Shown: positions 1 to 7,580 of the stretch, piece by piece | Layout of the letters: each line of letters opens with the position of its first letter | Position numbering within the stretch: the first letter of the stretch is position 1 | DNA from: Pedobacter roseus | Lineage (GTDB): Bacteria > Bacteroidota > Bacteroidia > Sphingobacteriales > Sphingobacteriaceae | Assembly (NCBI RefSeq): GCF_014395225.1 | Contig: NZ_CP060723.1 | Coordinates: forward strand, 2,542,001-2,606,000 | Direction: 5' to 3' | Length of the DNA stretch: 64,000 nucleotides | Made by a program: the position numbers and the translations under genes | Notes under the pieces: model-generated | Database searches by the model: none | What the model saw: the letters and a program-made list of their open reading frames with translations, nothing else | What the model was told of the DNA's origin: nothing

Positions 1-95
1 CAGACTTCAATTATTTTGAAGTGTATTAAACAAAAAATAAACGCTTATGGCACAAAGCAGCATCAGCTTTAACGCAAGCCCCTGATAAGAAGAAA

Positions 96-407
96 TCAAA
101 GGGCAAGTAAATCATTAGACAATTCCTTTGATTTAAGTATACATATCTTTGGGATTGTCATTATACCATTAGCTTGATAAATAGATGTTTCCGTTTCGTT
201 AGCTATATTCCCTGATATAGATATACACATATCATCTTCATCTACCCTATAGTTCTATGCACTTGTAGTTCTGGCTTATATTCTGAAAGATCTAGCCCTC
301 TGAGCGTGCATCTCAATTATAAGAGGGTTACTTGAAGTTTTGGAATTAGCCCGTTGTTTAAGGCTATTGTTTTTCTTACTAAAAAATAATTTAAATAGTT
401 TTTTCAT
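96..407 (-). pseudogene. Decayed short reading frame (remnant)
   Basis: On the minus strand an ATG at 407 opens a 43-codon frame beginning MKKLFKLFFSKKNN that stops at 276-278. Coding-like sequence then continues in a second frame (YKPELQVHRTIG) and a third one (VDEDDMCISISGNIANETET and on) that ends at 96-98. Read with two frame changes, the stretch would give one protein of roughly 100 residues, so I read it as a decayed gene of unknown function. It could also be unrelated short ORFs in AT-rich DNA. Nothing else gene-like is visible in 1-590 apart from the terminator at 409-436. Confidence 0.25.
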
Positions 408-408
408 G

Positions 409-436
409 GCAAATAAAAAAAGCCTCTATTGAGGCT
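409..436 (-). terminator. Rho-independent terminator
   Basis: On the minus strand AGCCTC-AATA-GAGGCT forms a perfect 6-bp hairpin with a 4-nt loop (421-436), followed directly by a T-rich tract (409-420). It lies about 155 bases downstream of the ATPase stop at 591 and would end the transposase-ATPase transcript. Confidence 0.75.
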
Positions 437-590
437 GATTAATGTTTATTTTTGGAGACGTTTTTATGATTGGTTAGCTTTGCGTATAATTACCTAAATT
501 AATTTATCAGCGCCCCTCCCCCCACTTTAATCGCTCCTATTGCACAGAGCATTAACCTTGCTTTAAAGATAAGTAAACTAAGGTATCAAG

Positions 591-1109
591 TTAGTTATTA
601 TCATTACCAAGTTCTCTTAATACCAGCAAACCAAAATTAAAGATTGCATCATATAATAAAGAAAGAGTCTCAAATTCTACCGATTTGCATAGAGATTGAA
701 CTAATCTTGAGTCTATGATCCCATAGTGCTTGCATAGTGCCAGTTTTTCATTATATGAAGGTAAACCAAGTTCGATCCAATTATTAATTCTACGATGAAA
801 TTCCGGTATACCTTTTAATTCATTTTTAACATTTTTCAGTACATCTCTCTCAAAATATGGAGGTCCTGTCAAAATATAGCCAGTACTTTGTAAAGTTGAG
901 TCCCTTAGATCATGAATATAAAGTAATTCCCTTGGACTGAACTTTCCTGCCTCATCAAACACGATAAGGTTTTTACCCCTTGCGGAATTTAAAAAATAAG
1001 CTATGCTGTCTATAATATGATACAAGCTTTTGCCAGAATGTTTATTCCTAAATCCAATTGTGCTAAGTAGTTCCTGATAGAATACTTTAGGAGTCATATG
1101 ACTTTTCAA
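591..1109 (-). CDS. TniB/MuB-like transposition ATPase, 3' part (frameshifted)
   Basis: This is the C-terminal part of an AAA+ ATPase that would activate the neighbouring DDE transposase and choose targets. It carries a Walker B-like strand (NLIVFDEAGKF), a sensor-like segment (GYILTGPPYF) and a C-terminal helical part. The open frame starts at a TTG at 1109, and the first ATG is at 1097; neither is likely to be a true start. The Walker A half lies in another frame directly upstream (1106-1333) and ends in a TGA inside the overlap. A -1 shift would join ...YVIP to LKSHMTPKVFYQELL, which reads like an uninterrupted family member. Either the gene is inactivated or the join uses recoding. Confidence 0.7.
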   Translation of the reverse strand: MKSHMTPKVFYQELLSTIGFRNKHSGKSLYHIIDSIAYFLNSARGKNLIVFDEAGKFSPRELLYIHDLRDSTLQSTGYILTGPPYFERDVLKNVKNELKGIPEFHRRINNWIELGLPSYNEKLALCKHYGIIDSRLVQSLCKSVEFETLSLLYDAIFNFGLLVLRELGNDNN

Positions 1110-1333
1110 GGGATTACATAGACATTATTATTGGTTTCTGCATAATCTTGAATAGCCTTAGTTTTTCCATAACCGGAATCACCAATAATGGCGGTCATTC
1201 TACTATAAGCCTGCGCCTCTCGGCAAGCGTAGGTAATTGTCTCAAAGTTCTCTGTTCGAATTGTTACAGGCTGTTCGAATTTTTTGATTTTTTCTAAATC
1301 AAAATGATTGACATTGAATTCGTATTCGTCCAT
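1106..1333 (-). CDS. TniB/MuB-like transposition ATPase, 5' part (Walker A half)
   Basis: This 75-residue frame carries a P-loop, GDSGYGKT, at residues 51-58, preceded by a segment typical of Mu B/TnsC/TniB ATPases of Bacteroidota transposons (TYACREAQAYSRMTAIIGDSG). Its ATG overlaps the transposase stop in a TAATG junction, so the two genes are translationally coupled. It stops at TGA (1106-1108), and the rest of the ATPase continues in the -1 frame from there. Alone it lacks Walker B and the sensors and could not be a working ATPase. Confidence 0.7.
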   Translation of the reverse strand: MDEYEFNVNHFDLEKIKKFEQPVTIRTENFETITYACREAQAYSRMTAIIGDSGYGKTKAIQDYAETNNNVYVIP

Positions 1334-3351
1334 TATTTTTTGACTCTAAACATTGTTTTAAAGACTATCTTGTCTTTAGATCCTTTCAGAATATGTTTCT
1401 TTTCCGAATTATGTATTTCCTCTTTTGAATCTTTGGTATATAACAAGGCTTCAAGTGGTAAAGCTCTACTTGATTTCCTCGACTTTTTTTTACAATTACT
1501 GAAACTTTTTTGCATTAGTTCCCTCTTCATATCATACCGATTTTTTGAAAATATTCTCCATTTAATTTTTTGGTCTTCAGTTTGATCCGTATATGCCATG
1601 GGTAATTGTTCATTTACTTTTAGTTCGAGCATGTAATTTTGTGTCACTTCATCTTTGTACAAATACACTGAGTCCATTTTATTTGGATTATATCGGATAA
1701 CTATTGTCGTTTCAAGGTATCTTTCAAAAATTGCTAAATCTTTATTTGGAAAGCAGTAGTCAAAATAAAATCCTTTTGCCTGTAATCTGAAGCCAGTTTT
1801 TTTAATGTACTTTTCCTTTTCTACGAACGCAATATATGGATACAAATATTGGGGAACTGGGATCGATTTAGATGCTTTGCCTTCCCAAAATAATTCGTTG
1901 GGATGAGCATTATTATATAGGTAAGACGAATTGTATTCTTTTATCTTGGATTCTATTAAAAATTCAAGATCAGGCCGTGTCATAATGTTTGCTTTATTGC
2001 GATATTTTTCCTTTAAATCTGAATTCGGCTTACCATCCTTATTTTTACTGGTTATGCCATCTCCTAGAAAGCCAGGAACGTCCTTCAAAAATTGGCTAGA
2101 AAAAACACCAAACCAACTTTCAACATGGCCCTTGTCACTGGGGTTTAACTTTGAATGCCTTCTACAGTATACACCTAATCGTTTCAACTTCGAGAAGAAT
2201 GTTATTCCAGGTCTACTATTAAGTGCAGGGAGGTTATCTGTTAAAATTTCAGCGGGTAGAAAGCCGGTATTTTTTACTGAGTCTATAATAATAGTTTTAT
2301 AAGCTAGGAAATTCTCCGACTTTGCCATGAAATGAGATACTATTCTTCTTGAATAGATATCGATCGCAACTATTAGATTTAGAAAACCTATTTCATTATT
2401 GTGATCTTTATAGAGAATATTTAGCCTGGTTCCATCCAATTGATATTGAGCCCCAGGGCTGGACACAGAAGCTCTCCCTGGGTGATAAATGGCTGCATTA
2501 ATAGATTCCCTTCCATTCCTTCTGAAATAGAGTTTTGAAAAGCCATCACCATCCTTTATTGTATCTATAACTTTATGTATTGAAATGGCTTTATCCCCTC
2601 TAAGAATCCTTGCTGTATTCACGAAACGGCTAATTTGACGATAGGAATATCTTACACCATTCTGATAAAGCTCTTTTATCATTTTCTCATCTTCGCTTGT
2701 CAGCAATTTTTCAGCGTAAGTATTACCATGATTTTCATGGAAAAATATTTTTGCTCCGGAATTGATATATTTACAATATTTATTGTTGAACGATTTAAAC
2801 GAATATGTAACAAATGATGGAAGTTCATCAAGATCTGAACTAATCAAAAAATTGTAATAGAGATAGAATTTTTCTTTTGGAGTTATCTCTTTTAAACCTG
2901 ACAGAAACTCGAATATTGAAACTGAATTTGTATATGCTTCTATACTTATCATTTTCTTTGGACATGTATTAGTCCATAACTCTGCAACTCTTTTAAAGGC
3001 TTCTTTCTTCCCAACAAATATTTCCATTGCTTTGTAGAGGTACGATAGATTATCGTAACGAGTTTTATTTTCCATTTTTTTTGCAAAATAAAAAGATAAA
3101 AGTTGAGACGTACCCGGAACATGAAGTGTTGTGGCGTCAAGAAGTAAAGAATCAATATTTATCCAATATTTCGAGGCTATGTGCATCGTACAATTTTTCG
3201 ACACATTATCTAAAATCCAACTCTGAACCCAGGAAGCCGGAAGCCGAAAAAAAGTACCAAGTAGTTCCGGTCTGATGAATACCTTATTACAGAAACAAAT
3301 CATCGGTAGGTATTTGAGACGGTCTCGCCCCGCTAATTTATTGTCATTCAT
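1333..3351 (-). CDS. DDE transposase, TniA/TnsB/Mu A type
   Basis: This is the recombinase that would cut and join the element's ends. From the ATG at 3351 it is 672 residues; the open frame runs further to a TTG at 3450, but the ATG is the likelier start. An N-terminal DNA-binding half is followed by an integrase-core (rve) domain with the acidic triad in QLDGT (about D306), LTDNLPA (about D372) and KGHVESWFG (about E411), then a beta-barrel and a lysine-rich tail that would contact the ATPase. Size and gene order (transposase, then ATPase overlapping by TAATG) match Tn552/Tn5053/Mu-like elements. No TniQ was found. Confidence 0.88.
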   Translation of the reverse strand: MNDNKLAGRDRLKYLPMICFCNKVFIRPELLGTFFRLPASWVQSWILDNVSKNCTMHIASKYWINIDSLLLDATTLHVPGTSQLLSFYFAKKMENKTRYDNLSYLYKAMEIFVGKKEAFKRVAELWTNTCPKKMISIEAYTNSVSIFEFLSGLKEITPKEKFYLYYNFLISSDLDELPSFVTYSFKSFNNKYCKYINSGAKIFFHENHGNTYAEKLLTSEDEKMIKELYQNGVRYSYRQISRFVNTARILRGDKAISIHKVIDTIKDGDGFSKLYFRRNGRESINAAIYHPGRASVSSPGAQYQLDGTRLNILYKDHNNEIGFLNLIVAIDIYSRRIVSHFMAKSENFLAYKTIIIDSVKNTGFLPAEILTDNLPALNSRPGITFFSKLKRLGVYCRRHSKLNPSDKGHVESWFGVFSSQFLKDVPGFLGDGITSKNKDGKPNSDLKEKYRNKANIMTRPDLEFLIESKIKEYNSSYLYNNAHPNELFWEGKASKSIPVPQYLYPYIAFVEKEKYIKKTGFRLQAKGFYFDYCFPNKDLAIFERYLETTIVIRYNPNKMDSVYLYKDEVTQNYMLELKVNEQLPMAYTDQTEDQKIKWRIFSKNRYDMKRELMQKSFSNCKKKSRKSSRALPLEALLYTKDSKEEIHNSEKKHILKGSKDKIVFKTMFRVKK

Positions 3352-3447
3352 AATATATTTGATTATTTTAACATTCAAATAGTAAAATGATTTATTAATA
3401 TTTTCAATAAGGGTAAAGAAGATATTAAAAATACCAGCAAACACCTG

Positions 3448-3462
3448 CAAATCAATGATTTG
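3448..3462. promoter_or_regulatory. Candidate operator between transposase and XRE regulator
   Basis: CAAATCA-A-TGATTTG is a perfect 7-bp inverted repeat in the divergent intergenic region between the transposase and the XRE-type regulator. It is followed by two TTTGCATTA half-repeats (near 3466 and 3496) that run up to the regulator's start. This is the expected position for an autoregulatory repressor site; binding is inferred. Confidence 0.4.
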
Positions 3463-3503
3463 TGTTTTGCATTAATTTAAAAAATGTTATTTGAATTTGC
3501 ATT

Positions 3504-3866
3504 ATGAAATTTCAAGAAAATAGTAGCACATTCTTTGGGGAGAGACTGAAGAAATTTCGAATCGATAAAAAATTTAGCCAACGACAATTGGCCGATAAGA
3601 GCAAAATCACTGTTTCTCAAATCTCACGCTATGAAAATGGGCTTTCCAAACCAAACGGTTTTGTTTTACAAAGATTGAGTATTGCCTTGGAGATCAGGTA
3701 TGAAGAGCTTATAGATTCCAAATTTAACGATGAAATAAATCTAGAAGATTTTGATATTTCTATACAAAAGGCACGCAAATTACCAAAATCAAGTCTTTTA
3801 ATTATTAAGGAAGTTATAGATAAGTTTATTGAATCTGACAATATTCATTCTGCCTTATTGAAATAA
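3504..3866 (+). CDS. XRE-family HTH transcriptional regulator
   Basis: A 120-residue protein with an N-terminal Cro/CI helix-turn-helix at about residues 12-66 (RLKKFRIDKKFSQRQLADKS, then ITVSQISRYENGLSKP) and a short helical tail that could mediate dimerisation. It is divergent from the transposase, the usual place for a repressor that controls transposition. A TTTG-containing box ends about 5 bases before the ATG, which suggests a very short or absent leader. Confidence 0.85.
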   Translation: MKFQENSSTFFGERLKKFRIDKKFSQRQLADKSKITVSQISRYENGLSKPNGFVLQRLSIALEIRYEELIDSKFNDEINLEDFDISIQKARKLPKSSLLIIKEVIDKFIESDNIHSALLK

Positions 3867-3966
3867 TCAATAAGAACTATAAAAATTAAGGATCTGGTAT
3901 TTAAAGATTTCGGAACTTATATATCATTCGACTGATTGACTTGCTAAATAAAAAACACTCAGTATG

Positions 3967-4100
3967 GTAAATAAAACGTTCGTTTTATTTACTCCATCTC
4001 CAATCTTGAGGTAACCGCTATAAATGCCTATCAGAGGAGTAAATAAAGTCGGTAAAATATTCAAAGTTAATTAATAGTATGTGTAGTTGAGTTTATTTAC
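3967..4100. promoter_or_regulatory. res-like recombination region for the serine resolvase
   Basis: GTAAATAAAACG-TT-CGTTTTATTTAC is a perfect 12-bp inverted repeat with a 2-bp centre (3967-3992), the layout of a resolvase crossover site. The half-site GTAAATAAA recurs at 4039-4047 and its complement TTTATTTAC at 4092-4100, just before the resolvase start. Several subsites upstream of the resolvase gene are the usual design of res sites, where the resolvase also represses itself. Function is inferred from position and symmetry. Confidence 0.6.
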
Positions 4101-4108
4101 TTTTATGT

Positions 4109-4675
4109 ATGTTAATAGGATATGCAAGGGTGTCGACAAATGATCAGACACTAAATCTTCAGGAAGACGCGCTAAAATCAGCTGGCTGTGCGAAGATTTT
4201 TAGCGATAAAATTAGCGGATCTACTTCTGACAGACCTGGTCTTTCAAAAGTAAGGGAACACTTGAGAAAGGGAGATACTCTTGTAATATGGCGACTTGAT
4301 AGATTGGGCAGGTCAATCAAGAATCTGATAGACTGGGTTGGTTATCTTGACCAGCAAGGAGTCTCACTTAAATCTCTTACTGAATCGATAGATACCTCTT
4401 CCCCATCCGGCAAGCTTATATTTCACATATTTAGTTCGCTAGCGGAATTCGAAAAAAATCTTATAAGAGAACGGACGAATGCAGGACTTAGTGCTGCCCG
4501 TGCACGTGGAAGAATTGGTGGAAGACCTGAAGTTTTAAATGGTGACAAGAAAAAACTAGCATTGAAATTATATCATTCAAAAGAGCATACGATAAAGGAA
4601 ATATGTTCTATGATGGAAATATCTAAGCCCACACTCTACAATTATGTAAAAAATGAAAGCAAAAAACATGAGTGA
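4109..4675 (+). CDS. Serine recombinase, resolvase/invertase family
   Basis: A 188-residue small serine recombinase of normal family length. The catalytic serine is in GYARVSTNDQ (S9), the arginine-rich active-site segment is RLDRLGRS, the long E-helix begins LAEFEKNLIRERTNAGL, and a C-terminal helix-turn-helix ends the protein (TIKEICSMMEISKPTLYNYV). Together with the res-like repeats directly upstream it would resolve cointegrates, as TniR or BinL do in Tn5053/Tn552-type elements. Its stop overlaps the next start by 8 bases. Confidence 0.93.
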   Translation: MLIGYARVSTNDQTLNLQEDALKSAGCAKIFSDKISGSTSDRPGLSKVREHLRKGDTLVIWRLDRLGRSIKNLIDWVGYLDQQGVSLKSLTESIDTSSPSGKLIFHIFSSLAEFEKNLIRERTNAGLSAARARGRIGGRPEVLNGDKKKLALKLYHSKEHTIKEICSMMEISKPTLYNYVKNESKKHE

Positions 4676-4994
4676 TAATATCATTAAACAATTAGCTGAT
4701 CATCCACATCAGGATCCTCTTGGCTTTGAACAAATTTTGATCATTGAAGATTATAAGAGAATTTTTAACAATCTACTTGCTGCCTACGGACGTCTCATGT
4801 ATATAAAGCAATTTTATCCAAAATCTTACTCGCGACAATTAATCGATACCGATTACTGCATCTCCAGACGAGAAGAAATTTTAATTGCAAGAGACAATTC
4901 TTATCACAGTAGTCTGACAGTAATGCGCGAGATTTCTAAATTGCATAAAATAGAGCTTGGATGGGTTGAGGAATTAGAAAAAGTTGTAAGCTAA
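4668..4994 (+). CDS. Hypothetical protein coupled to resolvase
   Basis: A 108-residue soluble helical protein that I do not recognise. The ATG at 4668 overlaps the resolvase end (ATGAGTGA), so it is preferred over the in-frame ATG at 4653 that lies deeper in the resolvase. The middle (YKRIFNNLLAAYGRLMYIKQF) looks helical. Translational coupling suggests a role with the resolvase or element stability. Confidence 0.55.
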   Translation: MSDNIIKQLADHPHQDPLGFEQILIIEDYKRIFNNLLAAYGRLMYIKQFYPKSYSRQLIDTDYCISRREEILIARDNSYHSSLTVMREISKLHKIELGWVEELEKVVS

Positions 4995-5037
4995 ATTAAG
5001 AAAGTACTGGTCTATCTATTTTTAAATAAGCTTTTGT

Positions 5038-5045
5038 ATATTTGG
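5038..5045 (+). promoter_or_regulatory. Bacteroidota -7 box (TATATTTG)
   Basis: TATATTTG matches the Bacteroidota -7 consensus TAnnTTTG. No clear -33 TTG lies at the right distance. It would start a transcript near 5052 that passes through the inverted repeat at 5103-5163 before the ORF at 5215. Confidence 0.4.
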
Positions 5046-5102
5046 CACGAAAATATTTGAGTAATTCTCTAATTCTCGTTTTAGAAAACTGGTAATTTTT
5101 AA

Positions 5103-5163
5103 GGACACGAGAGATGGGATGAATGCTCACGCAAATAAGCGTGGGCTTCACCTGTTCGTGTCC
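5103..5163. repeat. 61-bp imperfect inverted repeat / structured leader
   Basis: Outer arms GGACACGA (5103-5110) and TCGTGTCC (5156-5163) are perfect complements. Inside, GATGAA pairs with TTCACC (one mismatch) and CACGC with GCGTG around an AAATAA loop. The whole 61 bases therefore fold into one long interrupted hairpin. It sits between a -7 box and the ORF at 5215, so it may be a structured 5' leader, a recombination site, or a dispersed palindromic element. An ORF runs across it from 5119 but probably reflects the repeat rather than coding. Confidence 0.55.
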
Positions 5164-5214
5164 GGGTATACCAGTACCTCTAAAACGACTTGTGGAGTAC
5201 CACGTTTAGTTTTT

Positions 5215-5475
5215 ATGGCAAAATCATTAAAAGATAAAGATATTTTTTCTTTAGAAAATACTTTACAAACCGCTAAAAGTTTCGTTTTAAACAACCCTAA
5301 AGTTGTCCAATTTGATAATAGTATTATCATAAAGCTTAAAAATATAGTTACAGATTTTCCTGATCATGGTCTCTCCTCTACCAAATTATTGAATGCGATT
5401 GTACTAAAATGGCTTGAGGAGCACAGAGATGAGCTAATGAAGAACCATATATTAAATTCAGCTAAGAGGTATTAA
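5215..5475 (+). CDS. Hypothetical small protein upstream of HigA-like gene
   Basis: An 86-residue protein starting MAKSLKDKDIFSLENTL. The frame is open from 5119, but the upstream part covers the inverted repeat at 5103-5163, so the ATG at 5215 is preferred. The C-terminal half (GLSSTKLLNAIVLKWLEEH) is helical with conserved-looking hydrophobics. It does not resemble a HigB/RelE toxin. It lies 17 bases before the HigA-like gene and is probably co-transcribed with it. Function unknown. Confidence 0.5.
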   Translation: MAKSLKDKDIFSLENTLQTAKSFVLNNPKVVQFDNSIIIKLKNIVTDFPDHGLSSTKLLNAIVLKWLEEHRDELMKNHILNSAKRY

Positions 5476-5492
5476 TAACTAATATATTCAGA

Positions 5493-5744
5493 GTGAAAAG
5501 ACATAACGGACCGCATATTAATCCTGGTGAACTATTGAGGGATGAAGTTATACAAGAACGGGGCCTGACAATCGAAGAAGGAGCAATTTTGTTGGGAATT
5601 TCTACAGATGAGCTCAACAAAATTTATTGTGGTGAAAATCTCATTACGAAACAAATTGCAATTAAGATTTCTCAGGTGTTCGGAGGAAATTCTGAATTGT
5701 GGATTAGAATACAAAATTCTTTTTTAAATGGAGCAACAACTTAG
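5493..5744 (+). CDS. HigA-family antitoxin-like HTH protein (orphan)
   Basis: An 83-residue HTH protein with the opening typical of HigA antidotes (HINPGELLRDEVIQERGLTI), then an XRE-type helix-turn-helix and the family's closing segment (FGGNSELWIRIQNSF). HigA proteins bind DNA and neutralise the RNase HigB. No HigB-like gene is next to it; the upstream neighbour is an unknown 86-residue protein. The start is GTG at 5493. It may be an orphan antitoxin or may partner the unknown gene. Confidence 0.75.
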   Translation: MKRHNGPHINPGELLRDEVIQERGLTIEEGAILLGISTDELNKIYCGENLITKQIAIKISQVFGGNSELWIRIQNSFLNGATT

Positions 5745-5863
5745 AGAACTATAAATTCTGTAATTATTGTTTATTATCTTGCAATAATAAGTTTACTCCA
5801 TTAGATTTTCAAAACAACTTTAATCAAAGCTAGTAAGGTCAAATAGGTTTAAAGGCTTATAGC

Positions 5864-6643
5864 CTAAATTGAAGATTGCTTAGTCCCGCTAAAATAATTT
5901 GCATGCTTATCGGGAATGCCAAGGGCCTTTAGGTATGCACGGGCAGTGCCATGACTCAATCTTGGAATTAGTATTTCATTTGTTGGTTTTAACGAAAAGT
6001 CCGGGAAAAAACTGAAACCCGAATCCCGCTCCAATTCTATTGCATAGACCAATCCGCCAATAATAAAGATTGCAACTTTTAATTTTTGCTTAAAATTAAC
6101 CTTGGGGTTGGGAATTATGTCGATGGCTGCCCCGTTTGGCCGATCGATACGGGTAATGCTAAGCTGGAAATCCTTATCATTAGCAAGCTCATTATTAAAA
6201 AGCATTGAGCGCAATTGTGGTTCAATTTGACTGACATCTACCTCTTTAAAAAATCCGTTTGTAGAAATATGGGCCCTCCAAAGCAAGCTGAGCACAAACA
6301 GTTTGAACTTTTTGTAGTCAATATTCTGTACGTTCATTACGGTTAGATCCTTCCGTTCCCTGGTTTCTGTTATACTTACAGAATTAGTGGTATGGGGGTT
6401 ATAAAAAACTAAAGCGGCATAACGTTCTAACGAACCTAAAATAACATTATCACAACATTCGCAAAGAATATACTTATCATAAAAGCCAGTCTGAAAAAAT
6501 TGATGACCGTCGTTTTTCAAATATTGTAACACCGTTCTGTTGGTCTCATCAAAAACACCTTGATACAAAAACTGCGGATAAATATGTGATTTACCAATGA
6601 GCGGCTTTTCCTCCAGACACAATTTGCAGATTCCATTTTTCAT
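5864..6643 (-). CDS. Cysteine-rich SHIxP-motif protein, third gene of TIR-HEPN operon
   Basis: A 259-residue protein. It opens with a CxxC pair (CKLC, residues 6-9) followed by KSHIYPQF (18-25) and a second Cys cluster, CECC (61-64), so a structural zinc site is likely. Proteins with CxxC then SHI(I)P occur as uncharacterised HNH-like or zinc-ribbon proteins in defence contexts, but I see no complete HNH catalytic set. The rest is mixed alpha/beta, without membrane segments. It is the last gene of the minus-strand operon, 18 bases after the HEPN-like gene. Function is inferred only from operon membership. Confidence 0.6.
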   Translation of the reverse strand: MKNGICKLCLEEKPLIGKSHIYPQFLYQGVFDETNRTVLQYLKNDGHQFFQTGFYDKYILCECCDNVILGSLERYAALVFYNPHTTNSVSITETRERKDLTVMNVQNIDYKKFKLFVLSLLWRAHISTNGFFKEVDVSQIEPQLRSMLFNNELANDKDFQLSITRIDRPNGAAIDIIPNPKVNFKQKLKVAIFIIGGLVYAIELERDSGFSFFPDFSLKPTNEILIPRLSHGTARAYLKALGIPDKHANYFSGTKQSSI

Positions 6644-6661
6644 AACCAGATTCCTTTAATT

Positions 6662-7576
6662 TTACCTCCTGATAAATGGGTCAAGTCTCAATTTTATCGA
6701 GCAATAATGGCATACCGACATAGCCACCCAAGCTAATGACTGGTATTTCCTATCTTCAAAGTTGTTTCTTTTCTGATCACTATTGGTGTTTAAAAAATGT
6801 GCAAGCTTACCCCTTTCATCATAGAAAATGTTGATCATTTTTTTTATTGGCTCTTTGCCAATATCCGGATTTATAAACGTGTAGTTGTCAAACCAGTCCT
6901 TATGCTTTTTATGACGCAGCTTCTCTAAAGAACCTAGGACTTCGTTGATACCATTGGCGAGATAGGGAGCATCGAGAAAGGCTCTAATCATTATTTTTTT
7001 ATTCGTGTTATCTGTACCAAAAATCCCTTCCAACATCATAAAGAAATGCAAAAAAGCCTGAATATAAGTGTGTTGGTTGTAATGATTTGTTCCAATCCTA
7101 TAATAAGAAAAAGGCTCGGTCAAGTGTCCCAACATTCTTCGGTGGATGATTGTATTTTGAAACCAGCCCAGTGTAATCTTCCTGATGTTATCAGGATAGT
7201 CCCTATTTTTGTGGTAAGCATTTACTGCGATGCGTTCCTCATCGTTTTCAGCAATCCACTCTATGGAGGGATTTTCCCAATGGATTTTTTTCACTCCATG
7301 ATCCAAAGAGGAAAAAGATTCAATATATTGAAGCATTGAAACCTGTTCAGTGTAAAAGTTTTCTTCAGGAAATTCTATTGTGGCTATTTCTCCTTCATCA
7401 AATGAAACTTTGGGTACGTATTCATTGTAATTAGGAAATATACATTCAACGGAAATGCGGTCAAACTTTTTATTCTCGCTAGGATAAAGCTTAAAAACAT
7501 AACTATTGACCCGCCATTCAATTACGTCATCAATTAAAGTATCGCTCTCTACCTTGCATTCCAACAAAAGCACCAT
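6662..7576 (-). CDS. HEPN-like protein with RxxxxH motif
   Basis: A 304-residue protein. The N-terminal ~150 residues are beta-rich and unrecognised. The C-terminal half is helical: an aromatic helix (YIQAFLHFFMMLEGIFG, 171-187), a basic stretch (EKLRHKKHKDWF) and RGKLAH (R255 to H260), which fits the R-x4-6-H catalytic motif of HEPN ribonucleases. The layout resembles ApeA-type abortive-infection HEPN proteins. I infer an RNase effector or a toxin-like partner of the TIR protein. It starts 4 bases after the TIR-TPR stop, so tight coupling is likely. Confidence 0.6.
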   Translation of the reverse strand: MVLLLECKVESDTLIDDVIEWRVNSYVFKLYPSENKKFDRISVECIFPNYNEYVPKVSFDEGEIATIEFPEENFYTEQVSMLQYIESFSSLDHGVKKIHWENPSIEWIAENDEERIAVNAYHKNRDYPDNIRKITLGWFQNTIIHRRMLGHLTEPFSYYRIGTNHYNQHTYIQAFLHFFMMLEGIFGTDNTNKKIMIRAFLDAPYLANGINEVLGSLEKLRHKKHKDWFDNYTFINPDIGKEPIKKMINIFYDERGKLAHFLNTNSDQKRNNFEDRKYQSLAWVAMSVCHYCSIKLRLDPFIRR

Positions 7577-7580
7577 ATCG

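Noticed and set aside
1931..2302. Plus-strand ORF inside the transposase
   Set aside because: Shadow frame of the transposase integrase core.
5103..5163. tRNA-like cloverleaf
   Set aside because: Acceptor-like outer arms pair, but there is no anticodon arm, T-loop or GGTTCGAATCC-type sequence; it is one extended hairpin.
5119..5214. N-terminal extension of the 5215 ORF (reading MNAHANKRGLHLFVSG)
   Set aside because: It covers the palindrome at 5103-5163; the coding look comes from the repeat, and the ATG at 5215 is a more normal start.
5493..5744. Complete HigBA toxin-antitoxin module
   Set aside because: No HigB/RelE-like sequence is found on either side; only the antitoxin-like gene is supported.
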